NCBI RefSeq assembly: GCF_018131005.1
Contig: NZ_JAFCJK010000019.1
Span: 1-64,000, forward strand
DNA: 64,000 nt
Origin: Bradyrhizobium lablabi
GTDB taxonomy: Bacteria; Pseudomonadota; Alphaproteobacteria; Rhizobiales; Xanthobacteraceae
Direction of reading: 5' to 3'
In this document: positions 1 through 8,750 of the stretch, piece after piece
How the letters are laid out: each line of letters starts with the position of its first letter
Position numbering within the stretch: the stretch's first letter is position 1
Translations under genes and position numbers: made by a program
The notes under the pieces: generated by a model
What the model saw: only the letters and a program-made list of their open reading frames with translations
Told to the model about the DNA's origin: nothing
The model's database searches: none

Positions 1-330
1 TGGTCCTACCCCCGGTGCTTTTTGTTGCACCGGGCCCATGGGTGCAATCGGCACCCGGCTTTCCCTGCGCCCTCATTCCTCATGAGGGCGAAACGAGACG
101 CAAAGCTCGGACGCATCGCGCCGCGGGAATGCAAAATTATGTTTGCTGTCATTGCGAGCGAATCCGCCAACCCACACGCGCGGACGGACAGATGGATTGC
201 TTCGTCTCGCTGACGGTGCGGGGATGCCGGCGCGGCCTTCCGGCTGGCGGCCATCCCGATATCATGCTGGACAGCCAGATCCATCCCCCGGGGCCGGGGC
301 GGAGGGCTCTGCCGGGGAAGTGGGCCGGAA
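1..330. repeat. Dispersed intergenic repeat, Bradyrhizobium type, no gene
   Basis: No convincing gene is present, although every frame has short open stretches. The segment contains phrases I recognise as recurring in Bradyrhizobium intergenic DNA, such as CATTCCTCATGAGGGCGAAA and GTCATTGCGAGCG. Its conceptual translations match the small 'hypothetical proteins' often over-called there. An inverted repeat (CCCGGTGC at 11-18, GCACCGGG at 27-34) lies at the left edge. The repeat assignment rests on memory of the motif, not on a search. Confidence 0.55.
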
Positions 331-622
331 CCTCATGCAACCCGCTAACCGGTCGCGGGGGCAGCATTTTCCGGCCCGGAATTTCCTCTTGGTAACCTCG
401 CCTTAACCATGATTAGCCTTTGGTTAGGGTCGGAATGCCGCGCGGAAAGCCCTCGTTTTGACACGTTGGCAGGGGAAGCAGGGCCGACTTTGGACGGGTC
501 CCCCATGCGACAGATAGAGAGGCTCTCGCGCAGTTTTGGCCGCGCCTGATGAGCGGCTGTGGAACCGGTGCCGATTTGCGGAACCGCGTATTTGGGACCC
601 GTGCGTTGAGAGGATATTGCCG
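331..622 (+). promoter_or_regulatory. Leader region upstream of tolQ
   Basis: This non-coding stretch should hold the tol promoter. An inverted repeat TAACCA (404-409) / TGGTTA (421-426) lies in it, and a TTGACA hexamer occurs at 458-463, but no matching -10 element is seen at normal spacing. GAGAGGA at 608-614 is a good ribosome binding site for the tolQ ATG at 623. In-frame TTG codons upstream (for example 536) are not needed. Confidence 0.4.
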
Positions 623-1336
623 ATGAATCCCGCCGACGTGGCTCAGTCAGCTCTGCCCGTGGCATCGAGCGATGTGTCGCTGATCGCGCTGTTTCTGCAG
701 GCCCATTGGGTCGTGAAGACGGTCATGCTTGGCCTCTTGGCCTGCTCGGTCTGGGTTTGGGCCATCGCCATCGACAAAATCCTGCTTTACGCCCGTACCA
801 AGCGGGCCATGGACCGCTTCGAGCAGGCGTTCTGGTCCGGCCAGTCGATCGAGGAACTCTACCGCGCGCTCTCCGCCAAGCCGACCCAGTCGATGGCAGC
901 CTGCTTCGTGGCGGCCATGCGGGAGTGGAAACGCTCCTTCGAGAGCCAGTCCCGCTCGGTCGCCGGCCTGCAGGCGCGCATCGAAAAGGTGATGAATGTC
1001 TCGATCGCCCGCGAGGTGGAACGGCTGGAGCGGCGCCTCCTGGTGCTCGCGACCGTCGGCTCGGCCGGCCCCTTTGTCGGCCTGTTCGGCACCGTCTGGG
1101 GCATCATGTCGAGCTTCCAGTCGATCGCGGCCTCGAAAAACACCTCCCTGGCGGTGGTCGCGCCGGGTATTGCGGAAGCCCTGTTTGCGACCGCAATCGG
1201 CCTGATCGCCGCAATTCCGGCGACTATTTTCTACAATAAGTTCATTTCCGAGGTGAATCGGCAGGCCCAGCGCCTCGAGGGGTTCGCCGACGAGTTCTCC
1301 GCCATCCTGTCGCGCCAGATCGACGAGCGGGGTTAG
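623..1336 (+). CDS. tolQ: Tol-Pal system inner-membrane proton channel subunit TolQ
   Basis: TolQ (237 aa) belongs to the MotA/TolQ/ExbB family and forms the inner-membrane proton channel with TolR. The channel energises TolA for outer-membrane constriction and stability. The sequence has an N-terminal membrane helix near residues 20-50, a long cytoplasmic loop, and two C-terminal helices. These contain the family-typical GPFVGLFGTVWGIM segment and the A-P-G-I-A-E-A-L stretch. The ATG at 623 is preferred because GAGAGGA precedes it and the family begins here. It is first in the order tolQ-tolR-tolA-tolB. A palindromic repeat follows the stop codon directly, which is unusual inside this operon. 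Confidence 0.95.
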   Translation: MNPADVAQSALPVASSDVSLIALFLQAHWVVKTVMLGLLACSVWVWAIAIDKILLYARTKRAMDRFEQAFWSGQSIEELYRALSAKPTQSMAACFVAAMREWKRSFESQSRSVAGLQARIEKVMNVSIAREVERLERRLLVLATVGSAGPFVGLFGTVWGIMSSFQSIAASKNTSLAVVAPGIAEALFATAIGLIAAIPATIFYNKFISEVNRQAQRLEGFADEFSAILSRQIDERG

Positions 1337-1421
1337 AGCATGATCCGGAAAGTGGGCACCGGTTAAGTTCATGCTCAAACTAAAGAGATCAGATCATGAT
1401 GTGATTCTTCACATCATGATC
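1337..1421. repeat. Composite palindromic repeat in the tolQ-tolR junction
   Basis: The first part (1337-1380) begins AGCATGATCCGGAAAGTG and ends ATGCTCAAAC, matching a repeat family seen again at 48181-48232 and, reversed, at 22156-22229. The second part is a perfect 13-bp inverted repeat: GATCATGATGTGA at 1392-1404, loop TTCT, TCACATCATGATC at 1409-1421. No U-run follows, so it is not a standard terminator. It could stabilise or partly attenuate the tol message. The repeat family is recalled from Bradyrhizobium genomes. Confidence 0.75.
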
Positions 1422-1459
1422 CAAGAGGACGTGATGGTCATTTTTGCGAGCACACGATC

Positions 1460-1927
1460 ATGGCGATGAGCATGGCAGGATCCGGCGGGGGTGGTCGCCG
1501 CCGCGGACGCAAGCCGGTGATGGCCGAGATCAACGTCACGCCGATGGTCGACGTGATGCTGGTGCTGTTGATCATCTTCATGGTGGCGGCGCCGCTGATG
1601 ACCTCGAACATCGACATCGATCTGCCGATCGCGAGCGGCGGCAAGTCGATCTCGTCGAATGCGCCGCCTTTGACACTCTCGGTCAAGCGCACCGGCGGCG
1701 GCTGCAATTCGAATGTCGAGCTTTATCTGGGCGATGCTCCGATTGCGGCAAACGACCTGCTACCCAAGATCAAGGCGATCCGTGAGACCCGGTCGGACGC
1801 CGAGAGCGTGGTCTATCTGCGCGGCGACAAGGACGTCTGTTATACCGACATGATGAAATTGCTCGGGCAGGTCCGCACCGCGGGGTTCAAGGCGAATATC
1901 GTGATTATCCCGGAGGGGGGGACTTAG
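1460..1927 (+). CDS. tolR: Tol-Pal system protein TolR
   Basis: TolR (155 aa) is the ExbD/TolR-family partner of TolQ. It has one N-terminal membrane helix whose aspartate takes part in proton flow, and a periplasmic domain that contacts peptidoglycan. The sequence shows a basic glycine/arginine N-terminus, then the hallmark INVTPMVDVMLVLLIIFM at about residues 25-42, with the conserved Asp in PMVDVML. A C-terminal periplasmic domain follows. ATG codons at 1460, 1466 and 1472 are all possible starts, and no strong ribosome site discriminates. tolA begins 7 bp downstream. Confidence 0.95.
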   Translation: MAMSMAGSGGGGRRRGRKPVMAEINVTPMVDVMLVLLIIFMVAAPLMTSNIDIDLPIASGGKSISSNAPPLTLSVKRTGGGCNSNVELYLGDAPIAANDLLPKIKAIRETRSDAESVVYLRGDKDVCYTDMMKLLGQVRTAGFKANIVIIPEGGT

Positions 1928-1934
1928 GCCATGT

Positions 1935-2897
1935 ATGGCAACCGGCACGGGGAAGCCTGATTTGAAGGTCAAGGTCGACAAGACTCTGGCGGCGTCGATT
2001 GTCCTGCACGTCCTCGTGATCGGGTGGGGTCTGGTGTCGTTTTCGACAAAGGCCTTCGTGATGCCGGAGGAAGACACTGTCGCCGTCGACGTGATCTCCC
2101 CCGATCAGCTTTCCCACGTAATGGCCGGCCAGAAGGACGGCAAGAAGGAAAACCCGAAGCCGCTCGTCGAGAAAGTCGCCGAAGCCAAGCCGGTCGACGA
2201 CGCTGTCGGGAAGATTGAGGACAAGAAGCCGCCGGTCGTGACCGACACCGCGCCGCCGCCGACGCCGAAGGTCGAGGAGAAGCCGGAAGAGAAGAAGCCC
2301 GATCCGCCGAAGAAGGCCGAGAACAAGCCAAAGGAAGAGCCGAAGCCGGTCGAGAAGAAGCCCGATCCGGTCAAGCCCGACGAGATTGCGGAAGCGATCA
2401 AGAAGGAAGAGAAGAAGCCGCCACCAAAGCCGCCTGTCCAGCAGGCCGCCAAGCCGCCGGAGCAGAAGCCCAAGGAGCGCGTGTTCGATCAAAGCAAGAT
2501 CGCGGCGCTGCTCGACAAGCGCGATCCGACGCGCGCGGCGGCGACCGGCGAGACGCTGAACTCCAACGCCGCGCTCGGTACCTCAAAGGGCAAGGCCGCC
2601 GACAATTCCGCGACCTGGGGCACGATGTTCAAGCAGCAGGTCGAACGCTGCTGGAAGAAGCCCTATGGCGGCATCGAGGCGCAGCAGACGGAGGCCGCCT
2701 TCACCATCCGCCTGAAGCGCGATGGCACACTGGAGGGCATGCCGGTGCCGGAAAGCACGCCGCCGACGCCGTATTTGCGCGTCTACCAGGAGAGCGCGTT
2801 GCGCGCGATCATCGAATGCCAGCCGTATAATCTGCCGGCCGCCTGGTTCGACGAGTGGAAGTATTTTGCGCCGGTATTCACCGAACGAAAGACGTAA
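1935..2897 (+). CDS. tolA: Tol-Pal system envelope-spanning protein TolA
   Basis: TolA (320 aa) links the TolQR motor to Pal and TolB across the periplasm. One membrane helix lies near residues 15-38. A long Lys/Pro/Glu-rich region follows (about residues 60-200, many KKP, EEK and PPK repeats) and forms the extended arm. The C-terminal TonB/TolA-like domain includes the motif WGTMFKQQVERCWKKPYGG. A purine-rich G-run at 1912-1921 precedes the ATG at 1935. An out-of-frame ATG at 1931 is not used. Alphaproteobacterial TolA is poorly conserved in the arm, so identity rests on architecture and position. Confidence 0.93.
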   Translation: MATGTGKPDLKVKVDKTLAASIVLHVLVIGWGLVSFSTKAFVMPEEDTVAVDVISPDQLSHVMAGQKDGKKENPKPLVEKVAEAKPVDDAVGKIEDKKPPVVTDTAPPPTPKVEEKPEEKKPDPPKKAENKPKEEPKPVEKKPDPVKPDEIAEAIKKEEKKPPPKPPVQQAAKPPEQKPKERVFDQSKIAALLDKRDPTRAAATGETLNSNAALGTSKGKAADNSATWGTMFKQQVERCWKKPYGGIEAQQTEAAFTIRLKRDGTLEGMPVPESTPPTPYLRVYQESALRAIIECQPYNLPAAWFDEWKYFAPVFTERKT

Positions 2898-2966
2898 AGC
2901 ACACCCCAGATGAGCGATCGGCTCGTCGCGAGACGTGCGCAGCATATAGAAGTGAAGTTTGCAACG

Positions 2967-4325
2967 ATGATCGACCACGAGAAGCCGTTCGAGATGTCTT
3001 TCCGTCCGAGTCGCCGACAGTTGATGATGGGCATGGCCGCGCTTGGCGCGCTTTCCGTCGCTTCCGGCCGCGGTGTGCTCGCACAGGCGCCGAAGCGAGT
3101 GCCGATTCCCGAAGGCGACTTCGCGCCGCTGCCGATCGCGATCCCGAATTTCGCGGCCGGCACGCCCGGCGACGCCGAGGTCGGCGTCGGCGTGGCGCAG
3201 GTCATCACCAACAACCTGAAGCGCAGCGGCCTGTTCGCGCCGATCGATCAGGCCGCCTACCTCGAGAAGCAGATCAACATCGATGCCGCGCCGAACTTCA
3301 ACAACTGGAAGTCCATCAACGCGCAGGCGCTGGTGACGGGCCGCATGACGCGCCAGGCCAACGGGCGCGTGAAGGCGGAATTCCGCCTCTGGGACGTCAA
3401 CACCGGCCAGCAACTCGCAGGCCAGCAATACGACACCTCGGCGGAGTATTGGCGGCGCATCGCTCACATCATCTCCGACCAGATTTATGAGCGTCTGACC
3501 GGCGAGAAGGGTTATTTCGACACCCGCGTCGTCTTTGTCGACGAGACCGGCGCGAAGGAGCGCCGCGTCAAGCGGCTCGCGTTGATGGACCAGGACGGCG
3601 CCAATGTGCGCTATCTGACCCGCGGCTCCGACCTGGTGCTGACGCCGCGCTTCTCGCCGTCGACCCAGGAGATCACCTATATGGAGTTCGGGCAGGGCGA
3701 CCCGCGGGTGTATCTGCTGAACATCGAGACCGGGCAGCGCGAGATCGTCGGCAATTTCCCGGGCATGTCGTTCTCGCCGCGCTTCTCGCCGGATGGCCAG
3801 CGCATCGTCATGAGCCTGCAGCAGGGCGGAAATTCCAATCTGTTCGTGATGGACCTGCGCTCGAAGGCGATGACGCGGCTCACCGATACGCCGGCGATCG
3901 ACACGTCGCCGTCCTATGCCCCCGACGGATCGCGGCTCTGCTTTGAATCCGATCGCGGCGGCAAGCCGCAGATCTATGTGATGCCGGCGAGCGGAGGCGC
4001 GGCGCAGCGCATTTCGTTCGGCGACGGCAGCTACTCGACGCCGGTGTGGTCGCCGCGCGGCGACTACATCGCGTTTACCAAGCAGGGTGGTGGCCAGTTT
4101 GCGATCGGCATCATGAAGACCGACGGAAGCGGCGAGCGCATCCTGACCTCGGGCTACCACAATGAGGGGCCGACCTTTGCGCCGAACGGGCGCGTGGTGA
4201 TGTTCTTCCGCGATCCCGGTGCCGGCCCGTCGCTGTTCACCGTTGACGTCTCGGGCCGCAACGAGCTGCGGGTGCCGACGCCGGGATATGCGTCTGATCC
4301 GGCGTGGTCGCCGCTGTTGTCGTGA
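2967..4325 (+). CDS. tolB: Tol-Pal system periplasmic beta-propeller TolB
   Basis: TolB (about 452 aa) is the periplasmic partner of Pal and TolA. The N-terminus has a twin-arginine-like signal (SRRQLMMGMAALGAL, cleavage likely after VLAQA), so Tat export is possible. The mature protein has the TolB amino domain, then repeated propeller blades with SPDG, APDG and SPRGD turns over the last 270 residues. ATG 2967 and ATG 2994 both place the signal correctly. An upstream ATG at 2910 would add an unlikely extension. It is separated from tolA by about 70 bp. Confidence 0.95.
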   Translation: MIDHEKPFEMSFRPSRRQLMMGMAALGALSVASGRGVLAQAPKRVPIPEGDFAPLPIAIPNFAAGTPGDAEVGVGVAQVITNNLKRSGLFAPIDQAAYLEKQINIDAAPNFNNWKSINAQALVTGRMTRQANGRVKAEFRLWDVNTGQQLAGQQYDTSAEYWRRIAHIISDQIYERLTGEKGYFDTRVVFVDETGAKERRVKRLALMDQDGANVRYLTRGSDLVLTPRFSPSTQEITYMEFGQGDPRVYLLNIETGQREIVGNFPGMSFSPRFSPDGQRIVMSLQQGGNSNLFVMDLRSKAMTRLTDTPAIDTSPSYAPDGSRLCFESDRGGKPQIYVMPASGGAAQRISFGDGSYSTPVWSPRGDYIAFTKQGGGQFAIGIMKTDGSGERILTSGYHNEGPTFAPNGRVVMFFRDPGAGPSLFTVDVSGRNELRVPTPGYASDPAWSPLLS

Positions 4326-4497
4326 CGCGACGCAACGGAACAGTGGGGCCACCGGTAATTCTTGCCTAGCATGCTGATATTTCAGGCGAATTTTCACACT
4401 GCAACATCGGCGACAACGACTCGCTAACGATGTTCCCTCAGAAAGACTTCATCTGCAGCGGGTAGAAGTGCGCTTGAAGAGGACGCGCGCCCGAACA

Positions 4498-6825
4498 ATG
4501 CAGTTTGCCAGCCAAACGGGAGAACCGGACCAGACGATGTCGCCGACGATCTCCGCGGCGCTGGTCGATTCCCTTTTCATGAATCCTGCGCCGATGATCT
4601 TCGGCGCCTTCGGCCCCGCGATCGCCGGCGCGGTGATCGCGGCGGTCACCGGCGACGTCATGTGCTGGCTGTGCGTGCCGCTCTTCATCCTGGTGGGGCT
4701 TGCGCGCGCGCTGCAGATGCATCGCTACAAAGAGCGCAATTCACGCCTCACAGTCGAGGAAGCCGAGGTCTGGGAGAAGCGCTATCGGATCGGCTCGATC
4801 GCCTATGGCATTGCACTCGGCGTCTGGGGCGTCACCGTCCTGCTCAACATCAACGATCCGGCCGCCCACATGCTTTGCGTAACGACGGTGGTCGCCTACA
4901 CGTCGGCCGGAGTGGGGCGAACCTTCGGCCGGCCGCAAATCTTTCATCTGCATCTGCTGCTGTCGATCGGTCCGCTGATCGCGGCGCTGATGTATGTCGG
5001 CGGGGCCTATTACGTTGCGCTCGCGCTGTTGAGCTTCGTCTTCTTCAGCGCCATCAGGCATCTCACCTCGAGCCTCCAACGTATCTACGTCAATGCCTGG
5101 ATCGCCAAGGAGCGCGAAGCGGCGCTGGCCGGCCAGTTCGATACCGCCTTGAACAACATGCCGCACGGGCTGTGCATGTTCCGCGCCGACGGCCGCCTCG
5201 CCGTGATGAACCACCGCTTCATCGAAATGATGGAGTTGCCGGACGATTTCGTGCAGCGCGGCGCGAGCGCCTCCGACATCTGCAATGCCTGCGTCCTGTC
5301 CGGTTCGATCTCGGCCGCAACGGCGAAGCAAATACTTTCCGAGATCGAGAATTCGCAGGCCGGCGATGTCGTCACGAGCGATCCCGACGCCAACAAGAAT
5401 CGCGCGCTGTCCTGGACCTTCCAGCCGATGAGCGGCGGCGGCAATGTCGTATTGGTTGAAGACATTACCGAGCGCAAGGACGCCGAGGCCAGGATCAGCC
5501 ACCTCGCGCGCTACGACGAGTTGACGCAACTGCCCAATCGCGTGAATTTCCGCGACGAGATCGGCCGGCTGCTGGCGACGAGACGTGGCGGCGAGCAGTG
5601 CTCGGCGCTGCTGTTCGTGGACCTCGACCAGTTCAAGCAGGTCAACGACACGCTGGGCCATCCCTGCGGCGATCAGCTTCTGTGCGCGGTCGCCGAGCGG
5701 CTGCGCGAGATGCTGCGGCCGGAGGATTTTGTCGCCCGCTTCGGCGGCGACGAGTTCGTCGTGTTCCAGCAAAACATCCACTCGCACGAGGACGCCGCCG
5801 GGCTCGCCCGCCGCATCGTCGACCGCCTCAGCGAGCGCTACAAGATCGACAACCACCTGGTCGAGATCGGCGCCAGCGTCGGCATTGCGATGGCAGCGCC
5901 CGGCGTCAGCGCCGACACGCTGCTGAAAAACGCGGATATGGCGCTCTACCGCGCCAAAGCCGATGGCCGCGGCACCTTCTGCTTCTTCCGCGACGAGATG
6001 GCGCAGATCGTCGAGTCGCGCCGCATCCTGGAGCTTGACCTGCGCAAGGCGCTCGCCAACGAGGAATTCGAGTTGTTCTATCAGCCGCTGATCAACCTGA
6101 AATCCGGCAAGGTTAGCACCTGCGAGGCGCTGTTGCGCTGGAATCATCCCGTGCGCGGCACGGTCTCGCCGGTCGATATCATTCCGGTCGCCGAGGATAT
6201 GGGACTGATCGTCGATCTCGGCCGCTGGATCCTGCGCAAGGCCTGCATGGAGTGTATGAAGTGGCCCGAGGCGGTCAGCGTCGCGGTCAATTTCTCGCCG
6301 CAGCAGTTTCACCAGCGCGACGTGCTGAGCGAGGTGCGCTACGCGCTCGAGGTCTCGGGTCTGCCCGCGCACCGGCTCGAGATCGAGATCACCGAGTCCT
6401 CTCTGTTGCACAATACCCAGCTCACCCACGACGTGCTGTCGCAACTGCGCACGCTCGGAGTCCGGATCTCGCTCGACGATTTCGGCACCGGCTACTCCTC
6501 GCTCAGCTATCTGCACAACTTCCCACTGCAGAAGGTCAAGATCGATCGCTCGTTCCTCGAAGGCATCGACACCGACCGACCGTTGACGTTGTTGCGCGGC
6601 GTGGCGCGGCTCTCCGCGGACCTCGGAATGTCAGTCGTGGTTGAGGGGGTCGAGACCAACGACCAGCTCGAACTGATCAGCGCCGATGGCGCGGTGACCG
6701 AGGCGCAGGGTTATCTGTTCAGCCGGCCGGTACCCGCGGTCCGCATCCGCCAACTGCTCAATGCTTCGCACGGTCGGCGGTCTGACGAGCAGTTGCTCGT
6801 GCTTCCCTCGCGATCGATTGCCTGA
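4498..6825 (+). CDS. Membrane-bound PAS-GGDEF-EAL cyclic-di-GMP protein
   Basis: This protein (775 aa from ATG 4498; ATG 4537 is an alternative) has about five N-terminal membrane helices. A short PAS-like region follows (NNMPHGLCMFRADGRL), then a diguanylate cyclase domain with an intact GGDEF at residues 416-420. The C-terminal phosphodiesterase domain has EAL at residues 543-545 and DDFGTGYSS. Both catalytic signatures look complete, so it could make or degrade cyclic-di-GMP; which one dominates cannot be told from sequence. It lies between tolB and pal, where most genomes have these two adjacent. It has about 170 bp of its own upstream DNA and is probably transcribed separately. Confidence 0.9.
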   Translation: MQFASQTGEPDQTMSPTISAALVDSLFMNPAPMIFGAFGPAIAGAVIAAVTGDVMCWLCVPLFILVGLARALQMHRYKERNSRLTVEEAEVWEKRYRIGSIAYGIALGVWGVTVLLNINDPAAHMLCVTTVVAYTSAGVGRTFGRPQIFHLHLLLSIGPLIAALMYVGGAYYVALALLSFVFFSAIRHLTSSLQRIYVNAWIAKEREAALAGQFDTALNNMPHGLCMFRADGRLAVMNHRFIEMMELPDDFVQRGASASDICNACVLSGSISAATAKQILSEIENSQAGDVVTSDPDANKNRALSWTFQPMSGGGNVVLVEDITERKDAEARISHLARYDELTQLPNRVNFRDEIGRLLATRRGGEQCSALLFVDLDQFKQVNDTLGHPCGDQLLCAVAERLREMLRPEDFVARFGGDEFVVFQQNIHSHEDAAGLARRIVDRLSERYKIDNHLVEIGASVGIAMAAPGVSADTLLKNADMALYRAKADGRGTFCFFRDEMAQIVESRRILELDLRKALANEEFELFYQPLINLKSGKVSTCEALLRWNHPVRGTVSPVDIIPVAEDMGLIVDLGRWILRKACMECMKWPEAVSVAVNFSPQQFHQRDVLSEVRYALEVSGLPAHRLEIEITESSLLHNTQLTHDVLSQLRTLGVRISLDDFGTGYSSLSYLHNFPLQKVKIDRSFLEGIDTDRPLTLLRGVARLSADLGMSVVVEGVETNDQLELISADGAVTEAQGYLFSRPVPAVRIRQLLNASHGRRSDEQLLVLPSRSIA

Positions 6826-6972
6826 TCTGGGATGTTCGTCGAGAGCCGCTCCCGACGCGTCGCCGCGGCAGCCTTCCCGCGATTAACTGTATTGTCTCGA
6901 TTACTTTGCATAAAATTAAGAAGCTGTTAATCTTTTTTGACGCGCGTATAAGTAGAAAATAGGAGTTAACAC

Positions 6973-7710
6973 ATGAGGTCCGCGGCCGAAGCCATCAAGC
7001 CCGCGACAGGACGGCTTGCGGACCCTCTGGATCAAGTCGACTATCGCCTGGCGCGGACCCCTGAGCAGAAGGACGAGATCTATCAGCTCCGCTACCGCGC
7101 CTATCTGCGCGAGGGGGCGATCCGCCCGTCGGCGGAAGAACGCGTCATCGATCGGTTTGATGACGCGCCGAACGTCTGGGTCTTCGGCGTCTATCTGCAC
7201 GGCGAACTCTGCAGCTCGATCCGCATCACCGTCGTGACACCGGAATGCCGTATCTCGCCTACCGTCGAGGTGTTCGGCGACGTGCTTCATCCAAAGCTTG
7301 ATCAGGGCCTGGTCTTCATCGATTCAACGCGCTTCGTCGCCGATCCCGAAAAGGCGAGGAACTGCCCGGAACTGCCTTACGTCACGGTGCGTCTCGGCTC
7401 GACCGCGGGTGTGCACTTCAATGCCGATTACGGCCTGGCGCCGGTTCGCCCCGAACATATGGCGTTCTACCGGCGGGTGTTCCTGCACGAGGCCTGGTCC
7501 GAACCGCGCTTCTATGCCGGGCTCGTCAAGCCGGTCGGATTGATGGCGGCGCATCTGCCCACCGTGCGAGAGAGGGTGCTCGCCCGTTATCCGTTCCTGC
7601 GCTCAAGCGCCTTCGAACGGCGGATGCTGTTCGAGCGCGACGAGGGCCAATCCATGACTGACGGCGTTGTCGGCCCGTTCGAGCGTGCCTCGATCGTCCC
7701 GAATCCCTGA
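6973..7710 (+). CDS. FeeM-like N-acyl amino acid synthase (GNAT-related acyltransferase)
   Basis: This 245-aa protein resembles the FeeM / acyl-homoserine-lactone-synthase-like branch of the GNAT fold. FeeM enzymes join an acyl chain from acyl carrier protein to an amino acid. Visible family features are an early R-Y-R-A-Y-L segment, an arginine strand (SSIRITVV), a central F-I-D-S-T-R-F-V strand and a C-terminal region ending in an E-R-R-M-L-F strand. AGGAG at 6961-6965 supports the ATG at 6973. The upstream region is AT-rich. It sits between the GGDEF-EAL gene and pal. The product and its amino acid are unknown; family assignment is by recalled similarity. Confidence 0.7.
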   Translation: MRSAAEAIKPATGRLADPLDQVDYRLARTPEQKDEIYQLRYRAYLREGAIRPSAEERVIDRFDDAPNVWVFGVYLHGELCSSIRITVVTPECRISPTVEVFGDVLHPKLDQGLVFIDSTRFVADPEKARNCPELPYVTVRLGSTAGVHFNADYGLAPVRPEHMAFYRRVFLHEAWSEPRFYAGLVKPVGLMAAHLPTVRERVLARYPFLRSSAFERRMLFERDEGQSMTDGVVGPFERASIVPNP

Positions 7711-8016
7711 CGGGCAATGGCCGCGGCCGCTGACCTCGCCGCGGGCGCAGCTCCAGCATCAGCCGCAATTTTCTGTTGTCGGCCGGACACGGCTGTTCAA
7801 AATTTGCCTGCATAGACGGCGGGTTCCGGCGGCACGTGCCTTGCTTTCACCGTCGCGCCACATTTACAACCCATTAACCATCGGGGGCGCTTTTCGCGGT
7901 TGGCTTGCATTTGATGGGGTTTGGCAAGGTCCTATCAAGGTTGACGGAACGTTCGCTTAACCATCGCCCTGTAGACCAGATGACAGTACGAAGAACGTGA
8001 GCGTGGAGGCTCCGGA
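7711..8016 (+). promoter_or_regulatory. pal upstream region with a CtrA-like box
   Basis: No gene is seen in this 306-bp stretch. TTTA-N7-TTAA at 7863-7877 differs by one base from the CtrA consensus TTAA-N7-TTAA. CtrA is the cell-cycle master regulator of Alphaproteobacteria. GGAGG at 8005-8009 is the ribosome binding site for pal. The box is a sequence match only; chance occurrence is possible, but this segment is more AT-rich than its surroundings and is the natural place for a pal promoter. Confidence 0.4.
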
Positions 8017-8508
8017 ATGAAACATCACATGCGTATCCTCCAGGGTCTGAAGCTGGCGGCGGTTCTGGCGGTGGCGCTGTCGATGGCTGCCTGCGCCAAC
8101 AAGAACCTGGGCGCCGATGGCGCGATGGCGAGCGCAGCGACCCCGGGCAGCCAGCAGGATTTTGTGGTCAATGTCGGCGACCGCGTGTTCTTCGAGAGCG
8201 ACCAGACCGATCTCAGCCCGCAGGCGATCGCGACCCTCGACAAGCAGGCGCAGTGGCTGCAGACCTACAGCCGCTACTCCTTCACGATCGAAGGCCATGC
8301 CGACGAGCGCGGCACCCGCGAATACAACATCGCACTCGGTGCGCGCCGTGCCCAGTCGGTCCGCGCCTATCTCGCCTCGCGCGGCATCGATACGAACCGC
8401 ATGCGCACCATTTCCTATGGCAAGGAACGCCCGGTCGCGGTCTGTAACGATATCTCCTGCTGGTCGCAGAACCGTCGCGCCGTCACGGTGCTCAACGCGA
8501 GTTCCTGA
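8017..8508 (+). CDS. pal: Peptidoglycan-associated outer-membrane lipoprotein Pal
   Basis: Pal (163 aa) anchors the outer membrane to peptidoglycan and is recruited to the division site by Tol. A lipoprotein signal ends in a lipobox (LSMAAC) with the lipidated cysteine at residue 26. A short linker follows, then an OmpA-like domain with the murein-binding signature TIEGHADERGTREYN. A cysteine pair near the C-terminus (VCNDISCW) is typical of alphaproteobacterial Pal. The strong GGAGG site 8 bp upstream fixes the start. A clear terminator follows, so pal is probably not co-transcribed efficiently with cpoB. Confidence 0.97.
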   Translation: MKHHMRILQGLKLAAVLAVALSMAACANKNLGADGAMASAATPGSQQDFVVNVGDRVFFESDQTDLSPQAIATLDKQAQWLQTYSRYSFTIEGHADERGTREYNIALGARRAQSVRAYLASRGIDTNRMRTISYGKERPVAVCNDISCWSQNRRAVTVLNASS

Positions 8509-8535
8509 CGAGCCGTCGCGGCAAGAATCTTTCAG

Positions 8536-8564
8536 CCGGCGCCTTCGGGCGCCGGTTTCATTTT
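8536..8564 (+). terminator. Intrinsic terminator after pal
   Basis: Perfect 8-bp stem CCGGCGCC (8536-8543), tetraloop TTCG, GGCGCCGG (8548-8555), followed by TTTCATTTT. Position 28 bp after the pal stop and the T-rich tail make this a convincing rho-independent terminator. Confidence 0.88.
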
Positions 8565-8750
8565 AAAAGCGCTTTGGGAGACGGTTCGTCATCTTAATGA
8601 ACGACCGGTCGATCGGGCCTTGCTTGTTTTCACGGCGACACTAAACCATACCGCTCGACGCTGCGCCGGACGAGCAAGCCAGTCACAATTCCGGCGTACT
8701 CCGTCCCTCAATTGGCTCGCTTTTCACGTCGATCTCGTCGTCAGGGCAAA

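Noticed and set aside
458..486. Sigma-70 promoter at TTGACA upstream of tolQ
   Set aside because: The -10 position 17 bp downstream reads GGGCCG, so it is not a promoter pair.
1392..1421. Terminator between tolQ and tolR
   Set aside because: The hairpin is perfect but has no U-run and would cut an essential operon; it belongs to a repeat family.
2583..4397. 604-codon open frame on the minus strand
   Set aside because: It is antisense to tolB, Arg/His-rich and matches no family; high GC content keeps the opposite frame open.
4741..6516. 591-codon minus-strand open frame
   Set aside because: It mirrors the GGDEF-EAL coding frame.
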